A DNA stretch of 13,463 bases, taken from NCBI GenBank assembly GCA_023415395.1, contig JAEZKN010000390.1, positions 1-13,463 on the forward strand, given 5' to 3'. How positions within the stretch are numbered: the stretch's first letter is position 1; every line of letters starts with the position of its first letter. The notes under the pieces are model-generated. The model saw nothing but the letters and a program-made list of their open reading frames with translations, had not been told where the DNA came from and ran no database searches. Positions 1-6,557 of this stretch are shown here, piece by piece. The DNA comes from Actinomycetes bacterium. GTDB taxonomy: Bacteria > Actinomycetota > Actinomycetes > Propionibacteriales > Nocardioidaceae. Made by a program: the position numbers and the translations under genes.

Positions 1-1
1 G

Positions 2-985
2 GCCGGACGCGTCGCGAGCACCGGCCGGCGGCGGGTCGAGGAGGCGCGCCGGCTGGTCCGGCTGCCCGGCGTGACGCAGCCGAGCGTGCCGCGAGGGGTG
101 TCCGTCGGCGTGCCCGGGATGCCGCCGTGGATGACGCCGACCGACCGCTTCTACCGGATCGACACCGCGATCGCGGTCCCGGCGGTGGAGCCCGCGAACT
201 GGCGGTTGCGCATCCACGGGATGGTCGACCGCGAGGTGGTGCTGACCTACCAGGACCTGGTCGACCGCGAGCTCACCGAGGCCTGGATCACGCTCAACTG
301 CGTGTCCAACGAGGTGGGGGGCGACCTCGTCGGCAACGCCTGGTGGAGCGGCGTGCGCATCGCCGACCTGCTCCGCGTGGCCGGTGTCCACGCGGGCGCG
401 GACGCCGTGCTCCAGACCTCCGACGACGGCTGGACGTGCGGCACGCCCCTGGCCGCGCTGACCGACGACCGCAACGCGATGCTCGCCGTCGCGATGAACG
501 GCAAGCCGCTGCCGATCGAGCACGGCTTCCCCGTGCGGACGGTCGTGCCCGGGCTCTACGGCTACGTGTCGGCCTGCAAGTGGGTGGTCGACCTCAAGGT
601 CACCCGCTTCGCCGACATCTCCGCCTACTGGACCGAGAACGGCTGGTCCGAGCTGGGCCCGGTCAAGATCGCCTCGCGCATCGACGTCGCCGACGGCATG
701 CGGATCGCGGGTGTCGCCTGGGCCCAGCAGACCGGGATCAGCGGCGTCGAGGTCAGCATCGACGACGGCGACTGGGTGCCGGCCCGGCTCGCCCGCGTGC
801 CGAACGTCGACACCTGGGTCCAGTGGACGCTCGCGGTCGGGCTCGAGCCCGGCGACCACGTCGCCCGGGTGCGCGCCGTCGACAGCACGGGCGTGGTGCA
901 GACCGGCGAGGAGCAGGAGCCGGCGCCGGACGGGGCGTCCGGCTGGCACACCGTCTCCTTCACGGCCGAGGAGCCGGAGGACTGA
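2..985 (+). CDS. Membrane molybdopterin-dependent oxidoreductase (sulfite-oxidase fold), 3' part
   Basis: The frame is open from the window edge, so the N-terminus is missing; the GTG at 71 lies inside the gene and is not the real start. About 23 basic residues upstream of it look like the linker that follows a membrane domain in actinobacterial homologues. The visible part has the sulfite-oxidase/YedY molybdopterin-binding domain. The motif LNCVSNEVGG contains the conserved cysteine (codon 299-301) that should ligate molybdenum. An Ig-like C-terminal dimerisation domain follows (from about codon 660, beginning VKIASRIDVADG). Family members reduce or oxidise small substrates at a Mo-pterin centre; the substrate here cannot be told. 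The stop TGA (983-985) is 9 nt from the converging stop of the C39 peptidase gene. The family call is solid, the reaction unknown. Confidence 0.88.
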   Translation, partial: AGRVASTGRRRVEEARRLVRLPGVTQPSVPRGVSVGVPGMPPWMTPTDRFYRIDTAIAVPAVEPANWRLRIHGMVDREVVLTYQDLVDRELTEAWITLNCVSNEVGGDLVGNAWWSGVRIADLLRVAGVHAGADAVLQTSDDGWTCGTPLAALTDDRNAMLAVAMNGKPLPIEHGFPVRTVVPGLYGYVSACKWVVDLKVTRFADISAYWTENGWSELGPVKIASRIDVADGMRIAGVAWAQQTGISGVEVSIDDGDWVPARLARVPNVDTWVQWTLAVGLEPGDHVARVRAVDSTGVVQTGEEQEPAPDGASGWHTVSFTAEEPED

Positions 986-994
986 CGGCCCTGC

Positions 995-2164
995 TCACCA
1001 GCTGCCCGGCGACCTCGGCAGCGGGTGGGCGGCGTCGGCGATGACGTAGACCGTGCCACCCGAGGCGGGGATCCAGGCGTCCTCGAACTGGCCGCGGTCG
1101 TAGGTGCGCCGCACGCCGGCCCGCGTGGGTGCCGCGGGGTCGTTGACGACGACGTCACCGGTCTCGGTGAAGCCGACGATCACCAGCAGGTGGCCGGCGG
1201 TCGAGGAGATCGGGGCGCCGGTGAGCTCGCCCCGGCCGAAGGCGATCGAGGCGACCACGGGGATGCCCTTCGTGATGAAGCGCTCGGCCTCGCGCAGCGA
1301 GCGCAGCCGGGTGACGAAGGCGGTGCCGCCCGGACCGATCAGCGTCGAGGCGTAGGCCGTGTTGAAGGGCCAGTTGCCGGTGCCGCGGTACCCGTGGTCG
1401 TAGGTCATCCGGGCGGCGTGGTCGACCCACGGGTCGCCGTGGCCGGTGCCGACCCAGCGGTAGGCCTTCGGCTTGGGCAACGCGCCGTAGTAGCCCAGCA
1501 CCATCGAGGTCGAGGTCGGCGAGCACCACGCCTCGCCGCCCGCGCCGTACTCCGGGGAGTGTCCGGTGTGCACCATCTGCGAGTAGCGCGGCACGTCGAG
1601 CACGGTGCCGCCGGGGACGCTGGCGACGCCGGGCTCGGAGGTGGCGACGCCGTCGACCGACGGCAGCGCCGAGGCCATCGCCGCGACCATCTCGACGCGC
1701 GGGGAGGCCTGCTGGCCGGCGCGGCGGACCATCGTCACGCGCAGCTGGAAGGACGTGACGCCGCCCGGCACCACCCACGTGTCGACGTTGACCGAGCCGA
1801 GGTCGTCGGCCTGGCCGGAGACCGTCGTACGCCGCACGTGCTTGTCGCCGTTGGCCCAGATCGCCAGCGTGTCCCAGCTCGACGTGGTGGCGCCGGTGCG
1901 CCCGCGCACCTCGATCCGGACCTTGCTGTGGCCGGGCGTGCGGGCCGACCACGACGCGATGAGCCGGGTGAGCGGGAAGCCCGGGGAGGTCCAGCGGGAC
2001 TTCCAGGCCGCGCGGTTCACGCCGGGGGCGAGCCGCTCGAGCCCCGTCGGGGCGTCGAAGCGCGTGAACGAGATCTGCTGCGCCGGGGCCGCGGCGGCCG
2101 GGAGCCCGGTGAGGACCGAGGTCAGGAGCACGGCGGTGAGGATCGTGGATGTCAGGAGGCGCAC
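995..2164 (-). CDS. Secreted C39-like cysteine peptidase family protein
   Basis: 389 aa with a GTG start. Residues 1-26 form a Sec signal peptide (hydrophobic core TILTAVLLTSVLTG, Ala-rich cleavage region), so the product is exported. Residues 30-165 form a beta-rich N-terminal region of unknown role. From about residue 187 a papain-like C39_2 domain begins with LDVPRYSQM. The putative catalytic Cys214 lies in EAWCSPTSTSMVLGYYG, His325 in TAGHLLVIVGF and Asp342 in VVNDPAAP, so the triad looks intact. Family members are probably peptidases or amidases acting outside the cell; the substrate is unknown. The gene diverges from cysS with 22 nt between start codons. The GTG at 2162-2164 is preceded, on its own strand, by TAGGGT and a 6-nt gap, which fits a leaderless start. 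No Shine-Dalgarno sequence is visible. Confidence 0.88.
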   Translation of the reverse strand: MRLLTSTILTAVLLTSVLTGLPAAAAPAQQISFTRFDAPTGLERLAPGVNRAAWKSRWTSPGFPLTRLIASWSARTPGHSKVRIEVRGRTGATTSSWDTLAIWANGDKHVRRTTVSGQADDLGSVNVDTWVVPGGVTSFQLRVTMVRRAGQQASPRVEMVAAMASALPSVDGVATSEPGVASVPGGTVLDVPRYSQMVHTGHSPEYGAGGEAWCSPTSTSMVLGYYGALPKPKAYRWVGTGHGDPWVDHAARMTYDHGYRGTGNWPFNTAYASTLIGPGGTAFVTRLRSLREAERFITKGIPVVASIAFGRGELTGAPISSTAGHLLVIVGFTETGDVVVNDPAAPTRAGVRRTYDRGQFEDAWIPASGGTVYVIADAAHPLPRSPGSW

Positions 2165-2170
2165 CGGTCC

Positions 2171-2180
2171 ACCCTAGAAT
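2171..2180. promoter_or_regulatory. Overlapping divergent -10 elements for the C39 peptidase gene and cysS
   Basis: On the plus strand TAGAAT (2175-2180) ends 6 nt before the cysS GTG. On the minus strand TAGGGT (complement of 2171-2176) ends 6 nt before the peptidase GTG. The two hexamers share the TA at 2175-2176 within a CTAG. Both match the actinobacterial TANNNT -10 pattern at leaderless spacing. Neither -35 region resembles TTGACA. Seen directly as sequence; promoter activity is inferred. Confidence 0.6.
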
Positions 2181-2186
2181 TGCGGC

Positions 2187-3581
2187 GTGACCTTCAGGCT
2201 GTACGACACCGCGACCCGCGAAGTCCGTGACTTCGTTCCCCTCGAGGAGGGGAAGGCGGGCGTCTACGTCTGCGGTCTGACCGTGCAGTCCGAGCCGCAC
2301 GTCGGCCACGTCCGCTCGGGCGTGAACTTCGACGTGCTCCAGCGCTGGCTGCGCCGGCTCGGCTACGACGTCACCTTCATCCGCAACGTCACCGACATCG
2401 ACGACAAGATCCTCGCCAAGGCCGAGGCCGAGGGTGTGCCGTGGTACGCCCACGCCGCCCGGATGAAGCGCGAGCTCGACCGGGCCTATGACGCCCTCAA
2501 CGTGGCGCCGCCGACCTACGAGCCCGGCGCCACCGGGCACGTGCCCGAGATGGTCGAGCTGATCGAGGAGCTGATCGAGAAGGGCCACGCCTACGCCGCG
2601 GCCGACGGCTCGGGCGACGTCTACTTCGACGTCCGCTCGTGGCCGCAGTACGGCGAGCTGACCCGGCAGAAGGTCGACGACATGGAGGCGGCGACCGACG
2701 CCGACCCCCGCGGCAAGCGCGACCCGCGCGACTTCGCGCTCTGGAAGGGCCGCAAGGCGCCCGAGCCCGAGACCGCCTCGTGGCCCAGCCCGTGGGGCCG
2801 GGGCCGGCCGGGCTGGCACATCGAGTGCTCGGCGATGGCCGGCAAGTATCTCGGCCCCGCCTTCGACATCCACGGCGGCGGCGTCGACCTGCGCTTCCCG
2901 CACCACGAGAACGAGCAGGCCCAGTCGCGCGCGGCCGGGCGGCCCTTCGCGTCGTACTGGATGCACAACGCGTGGATCACCACCGCCGGCGAGAAGATGA
3001 GCAAGTCACTGGGCAACTCGCTGACGATCCCGTCGGTGCTCCAGCGCTACCGCGGCATCGAGCTGCGCTACTACCTCGTCTCGGCGCACTACCGCAGCCA
3101 CGTCGAGTTCAGCTTCGAGGCCCTCGACGAGGCCGCGGCGGGCTTCCGCCGCATCGAGAGCTTCCTCGGTCGTGCCGGGACCACCGAGCGCGCCGAGCTG
3201 CCCGAGGCCTTCGTGGCCGCCATGAACGACGACCTCGGGACGCCGGCGGCGATCGCGGTCGTCCACGACACCGTGCGGCGGGGCAACGTGGCGCTGAGCG
3301 ACGGGGCACACGACGCGACGGCGTACGCCGGGCAGGTGCTCGCGATGCTCGACGTGCTCGGGCTCGACCCGGCCGACCCGGCCTGGGGGGCGAGCGGCGA
3401 CGACCAGGTGCTCGTGGACGCGGTCGACGTGCTCGTCGCCGGCCTGCTCGAGCAGCGGGCGCAGGCCCGTGCGGCCAAGGACTTCGCCACCGCCGACGCG
3501 ATCCGCGACCGGATCAAGGCCGCCGGCATCGAGGTCGAGGACACCCCCGACGGCCCGAAGTGGAGCCTCTCCTCGTCATGA
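2187..3581 (+). CDS. cysS: Cysteinyl-tRNA synthetase
   Basis: 464 aa. It charges tRNA-Cys with cysteine in the cytosol (class I aminoacyl-tRNA synthetase). The HIGH-type signature is PHVGH (residues 37-41) and the second signature is KMSKS (270-274). The zinc ligands of the family are present: Cys29 in VCGLT, Cys214 in HIECSAM, and His239/Glu243 in FPHHENE. A helical DALR/anticodon-binding C-terminus ends in AKDFATADAIRDRIKAAGIE and DGPKWSL. That C-terminus and the full length favour CysS over the shorter mycothiol ligase paralogue MshC. The start is the GTG 6 nt after TAGAAT, giving MTFRLYDT, which matches the expected N-terminus. cysS followed by rlmB is a common actinobacterial gene order. 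The call is very secure. Confidence 0.97.
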   Translation: MTFRLYDTATREVRDFVPLEEGKAGVYVCGLTVQSEPHVGHVRSGVNFDVLQRWLRRLGYDVTFIRNVTDIDDKILAKAEAEGVPWYAHAARMKRELDRAYDALNVAPPTYEPGATGHVPEMVELIEELIEKGHAYAAADGSGDVYFDVRSWPQYGELTRQKVDDMEAATDADPRGKRDPRDFALWKGRKAPEPETASWPSPWGRGRPGWHIECSAMAGKYLGPAFDIHGGGVDLRFPHHENEQAQSRAAGRPFASYWMHNAWITTAGEKMSKSLGNSLTIPSVLQRYRGIELRYYLVSAHYRSHVEFSFEALDEAAAGFRRIESFLGRAGTTERAELPEAFVAAMNDDLGTPAAIAVVHDTVRRGNVALSDGAHDATAYAGQVLAMLDVLGLDPADPAWGASGDDQVLVDAVDVLVAGLLEQRAQARAAKDFATADAIRDRIKAAGIEVEDTPDGPKWSLSSS

Positions 3582-3583
3582 CT

Positions 3584-3760
3584 GGGTCTCGATACGCCCG
3601 CTCGTTCCTCGCGGGCTACTCGACCGGCGAGCGGGGCGGGCCGTGGCGGGCGGGCTGCTCGACCGGCGAGCAGGGCGCGCCGTGGCGAGCGGAGTGCGCC
3701 GGTCCTCGCGGGCTACCCGACCAACGGGACGAGCGCTGACGTGGCGCTACTCGACCACCG
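3584..3760. repeat. Degenerate intergenic repeat block of Nocardioides type
   Basis: This fills almost all of the 193-nt gap between cysS and rlmB. It opens with GGGTCTCGATACGC (3584-3597). The motif CTACTCGACC plus RRCG-like ends occurs four times (3616-3629, 3655-3668 with one G, 3713-3726 as CTACCCGACCAACG, 3747-3760 as CTACTCGACCACCG). TCCTCGCGGGCTAC occurs exactly twice (3606-3619, 3703-3716). I recall the GGTCTCGATACGC...CTACTCGACCACCG pairing as a dispersed intergenic element in Nocardioides genomes; that is memory, not a search result. No gene or convincing promoter is seen in it. The longest frame through it just extends cysS and rlmB frames. Confidence 0.7.
3611..3687. repeat. Direct repeat, two 38-nt copies at a 39-nt period
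   Basis: Copy 1 is 3611-3648 and copy 2 is 3650-3687. Both read GCGGGCTRCTCGACCGGCGA, then a GC-rich stretch, then CCGTGGCG, and they differ at three positions by eye. It is a local tandem duplication inside the larger repeat block. The period is divisible by three, but nothing suggests that the stretch is translated. Confidence 0.75.
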
Positions 3761-3763
3761 AAA

Positions 3764-3767
3764 AGGA
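3764..3767 (+). promoter_or_regulatory. Ribosome binding site of rlmB
   Basis: AGGA within AAAAGGACAC sits 7 nt before GTG 3775. This decides the rlmB start: the frame is open far upstream through the repeat block and into cysS, but this is the only candidate start with a good Shine-Dalgarno sequence, and the basic tail begins here. Confidence 0.65.
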
Positions 3768-3774
3768 CACTGAC

Positions 3775-4725
3775 GTGGCAGGCAACAGCCAGCGCAAGGG
3801 CGCGATCCGCAAGAGCAGCAAGGGCAACCCGACCGCGGGCTCGGGGGGCCGGGTGCGCCGCGGTCTCGAGGGCAAGGGCCCCACGCCCAAGGCCAAGGAC
3901 CGGCCCTACCACCAGGCCCACAAGGCCGCGAAGCGCGCCGAGAAGGAGGCCGCCCGACGGCCGAAGCGCAAGACCACCGGTGACGCCGAGTGGATCGTCG
4001 GGCGCAACTCGGTCGTGGAGGCGCTGCGCGAGGGCGTGCCGGTCGACGCGCTCTACGTCTCCGAGGGCGCCGAGCGGGATGGTCGCCTGCGCGAGGCGTT
4101 CGCGCTCGCGGCCGAGCACAGCATCAAGCTGCTCGAGGTCTCCAAGAACGAGATGGACCGGATGACCGGTGGGCTGGCCCACCAGGGCCTGTCCGCGCGG
4201 GTGCCGGCGTTCGAGTACGCCCACCCCGACGACCTGCTCGACGCCGCCGCGGTCAACGCCGAGAAGCCGCTGATCGTCGCGCTCGACCACGTCACCGACC
4301 CGCGCAACCTCGGCGCGATCATCCGCAGCGCGGCCGGATTCGGCGCGCACGGCGTGGTCATCCCCGAGCGGCGCGCGGCCGGCATGACCGCCGCCGCCTG
4401 GAAGACCAGCGCCGGCGCGGCTGCTCGGATCCCGGTCGCCCAGACGGTCAACCTGACCCGTCAGCTCAAGGCCTACCAGGACGCGGGCTGCATGGTCGTC
4501 GGCCTGGCCGCCGACGGCGACGTCAGCCTCCCGGACCTCGACCTCGCCGACGGCCCGCTCGTCCTGGTGGTCGGCTCCGAGGGCGACGGCCTGGGCCGGC
4601 TGGTGAGCGAGACCTGCGACCAGCTCGTGTCGATCCCGATGGCCAACCACCTGGAGTCCCTCAACGCCGGCGTCGCGGCGTCCGTCGCCCTCTACGCGAT
4701 CGCCGAGGCGCGCCGGGTCCGTTGA
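3775..4725 (+). CDS. rlmB: 23S rRNA (guanosine-2'-O-)-methyltransferase RlmB (TrmH/SpoU family)
   Basis: 316 aa. It is predicted to 2'-O-methylate a guanosine in 23S rRNA (G2251 in E. coli numbering) using S-adenosylmethionine. Residues 1-68 form a Lys/Arg/Gly-rich, probably disordered RNA-binding tail, as is usual for actinobacterial members. Residues 72-145 are the substrate-binding domain (WIVGRNSVVEAL). The SPOUT knot domain follows with motif 1 DPRNLGAIIRSA (175-186, including catalytic Arg), motif 2 VVGSEGDGL (265-273) and motif 3 ESLNAGVAAS (294-303). The start is GTG 3775, with AGGA 7 nt upstream. The stop (4723-4725) overlaps the TTG start of the phosphoesterase gene, suggesting translational coupling. 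Exact rRNA position is assigned by family only. Confidence 0.93.
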   Translation: MAGNSQRKGAIRKSSKGNPTAGSGGRVRRGLEGKGPTPKAKDRPYHQAHKAAKRAEKEAARRPKRKTTGDAEWIVGRNSVVEALREGVPVDALYVSEGAERDGRLREAFALAAEHSIKLLEVSKNEMDRMTGGLAHQGLSARVPAFEYAHPDDLLDAAAVNAEKPLIVALDHVTDPRNLGAIIRSAAGFGAHGVVIPERRAAGMTAAAWKTSAGAAARIPVAQTVNLTRQLKAYQDAGCMVVGLAADGDVSLPDLDLADGPLVLVVGSEGDGLGRLVSETCDQLVSIPMANHLESLNAGVAASVALYAIAEARRVR

Positions 4726-6218
4726 CCCCGAGCCGGCAGCGAACCCTCCAGGTCCTGGCGCTGGCCGGGACCTGGCTGGTGTGTGCCGTCCTGGCGGCGC
4801 TCGTCCTCTTCCTCACCAGCAGCCGCACCATCGTGCTGGCCAGCCACGAGGCCGAGGTCCAGCCGGACCTCAGCGGCTGGGCGGTGCTGCACACCGGCCC
4901 GGTGCTGCCCGACGTGCGGATCGACGCCGGCAGCCCGATCGGCGTGGAGATCCAGCTCGGCAAGACCGAGGTGACGTCCACCGGTGAGCTCGTCCAGCGC
5001 TACGCGCTGCTGGGCACCCAGCCCGACAGCCAGGTGGAGCGGGTCACCGACGCGGTGCAGGGCATGGCGCTCGCCGCCGCGCTCCGCGGTGCCGTGCTGG
5101 GCCTGGTGCCGGTCGGCATCTGGCTGGCCATCGGGGCGCGCCGCCGCAGTGAGCTCCGCAGCCGGGTGCGCCTCCCGCAGGCCGCGATCGCGACCGGTGC
5201 CGTCGTCGCCCTCGCGCTGGCGCTGTGGCAGCCCTGGCAGGCCGATCCGCCCACCGAGGGCGAGGGCGAGTGGCAGACGCTGGGCGAGTTCCTCGGCGCC
5301 GGCGTACCCCTGCCCGAGGAGCTCGACGGCGTCCAGGTCAGCGGCGACGTCACCACCGGCCAGACCCGCCGGCTCGTGGCGAGCGCGATCGACACCTACG
5401 ACACCAGCAAGGAGTTCTACGCCGACGCCGCCGAGCGCGCCGCGAGCCTCCCGCTGCGCCAACCCGAGGAGGGCGAGACCGTGGTCGTGTTCGTCTCCGA
5501 CCGCCACGACAACATCGGCATGGACCCGGTGGCCCGGGCGATCGGCGACGCGGCCGGCGCGACGGCCGTCTTCGACGGCGGCGACGACACCTCCACCGGC
5601 AGCACCTGGGAGGCGTTCTCGCTCGACTCGGTCACCTCGGCCTTCGAGGACCTCGACCGCTGGGCGGTGGCCGGCAACCACGACCACGGCAGCTTCGTGC
5701 ACGACTACCTGGCCGACCGTGGCTGGACGATGCTCGACGGCGATATCGTCGACGGCCCCGGCGGCACCACGCTGCTCGGCGTCGACGACCCGCGCTCGAG
5801 CGGCCTGGGCAACTGGCGCGACGAGACCGGGCTGACCTTCGGCGACGTCGAGGACCGCCTCGCGGACGCCGCCTGCGCCGCCGACGAGCGGGTGACGACG
5901 ATGCTGGTCCACGACGCGAACCTGGGCCGCGCCGCGCTCGACCGCGGCTGCGTAGACCTCGGCCTCGGCGGCCACACCCACGTCCGGTCCGGCCCGCAGC
6001 GGGTCACCGGCCCCGACGGTGAGGTGGGCTACCGCTACACGACCGGGACGGCGGGCGGCGCGGCGTACGCCATCGCGCTCGGCAGCAAGCCCCGCCGTGC
6101 GGCCGACATCAGCCTGGTGACCTATGCCGACGGCAAGCCGGCCGGGATCCAGTGGGTCACGCTGCAGACCGACGGCACCTTCGAGACGGGGACCTACGTC
6201 GAGCTGACCTTCTCCTGA
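4722..6218 (+). CDS. Membrane-anchored extracytoplasmic metallophosphoesterase
   Basis: 498 aa from TTG 4722, which overlaps the rlmB stop as TTGA. A later start would remove the first membrane helix. Predicted helices are at about 9-31, 117-138 and 154-169. The loop between helices 2 and 3 is Arg-rich (ARRRSELRSRVR), so it should be cytoplasmic; residues 32-116 and everything after 170 would then face outside. The C-terminal half carries the calcineurin-like metal-binding signature: SDRHD (Asp260, His262), GGDD (Asp288), AGNHDH (Asn319, His320), LVHD (His397) and GGHTH (His418, His420). All ligands are present, so a two-metal phosphoesterase is likely; the substrate (nucleotide, lipid head group or wall phosphate) is unknown. 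Probably co-transcribed with rlmB. Confidence 0.87.
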   Translation: MTPSRQRTLQVLALAGTWLVCAVLAALVLFLTSSRTIVLASHEAEVQPDLSGWAVLHTGPVLPDVRIDAGSPIGVEIQLGKTEVTSTGELVQRYALLGTQPDSQVERVTDAVQGMALAAALRGAVLGLVPVGIWLAIGARRRSELRSRVRLPQAAIATGAVVALALALWQPWQADPPTEGEGEWQTLGEFLGAGVPLPEELDGVQVSGDVTTGQTRRLVASAIDTYDTSKEFYADAAERAASLPLRQPEEGETVVVFVSDRHDNIGMDPVARAIGDAAGATAVFDGGDDTSTGSTWEAFSLDSVTSAFEDLDRWAVAGNHDHGSFVHDYLADRGWTMLDGDIVDGPGGTTLLGVDDPRSSGLGNWRDETGLTFGDVEDRLADAACAADERVTTMLVHDANLGRAALDRGCVDLGLGGHTHVRSGPQRVTGPDGEVGYRYTTGTAGGAAYAIALGSKPRRAADISLVTYADGKPAGIQWVTLQTDGTFETGTYVELTFS

Positions 6219-6287
6219 GCCGCCGACGTGACCTCGCGCGCGGACCCGCCTCGCATGCCACCCGTCGCGAGCGGGAACCGGCACCCC

Positions 6288-6536
6288 ATGGAGCTGCGAG
6301 CCGACCAGGACCTGGGTGCGCCGATCGAGGACGTGGCCCGCGAGGCCGCGGACGCGACGAGCACCGCCTACACCCACGACGCCGGCATCGACGTCGAGGA
6401 GCACCTGCGGGCCCAGCTCGCCAGCCGCGGGGTGAGCGCGGACGAGGAGGAGCTGCGCGAGCTCGCCGCCGAGATCCGGTCCGGGCACGGGGTCGAGCTC
6501 GGCCACCCCGACGGCTCCACGCTCGAGGAGTCGTAG
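6288..6536 (+). CDS. Small acidic hypothetical protein
   Basis: 82 aa from ATG 6288. In-frame alternatives are ATG 6255 and GTG 6228; none has a strong ribosome binding site. I prefer 6288 because the residues before it (Pro/Arg-rich) look non-conserved, and GGGAA lies 10 nt upstream. The protein is soluble, acidic and probably helical (VEEHLRAQLASRGV, EEELRELAAEIRSGHG), with no cysteine, no signal peptide and no membrane segment. I do not recognise a family. It lies just downstream of the phosphoesterase gene on the same strand and may share its transcript. Its stop lies in an 11-nt tandem repeat. The stop is secure, the start uncertain, and it could be spurious, although its third-codon-position GC looks coding. 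Confidence 0.55.
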   Translation: MELRADQDLGAPIEDVAREAADATSTAYTHDAGIDVEEHLRAQLASRGVSADEEELRELAAEIRSGHGVELGHPDGSTLEES

Positions 6537-6557
6537 AGGAGTCGTAGAGGAGTCCTA
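6525..6557. repeat. 11-nt tandem repeat, three copies, carrying the stop codons of both flanking genes
   Basis: GAGGAGTCGTA occurs at 6525-6535 and 6536-6546, with GAGGAGTCCTA at 6547-6557. Because 11 is not a multiple of three, the TAGs at 6534, 6545 and 6556 fall in all three plus-strand frames. The first is the stop of the small plus-strand gene. The CTA at 6555-6557 is the TAG stop of the minus-strand DUF4032 gene. Confidence 0.85.

Noticed and set aside
2187..3581. Mycothiol ligase MshC instead of CysS.
   Set aside because: The full anticodon-binding C-terminus and the 464-aa length fit CysS; MshC is shorter and lacks that end.
3741..3773. A 10-codon ORF (GTG to TGA) just before rlmB that could be a leader peptide.
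   Set aside because: It lies inside the repeat block, has no ribosome binding site, and its sequence is the repeat itself.
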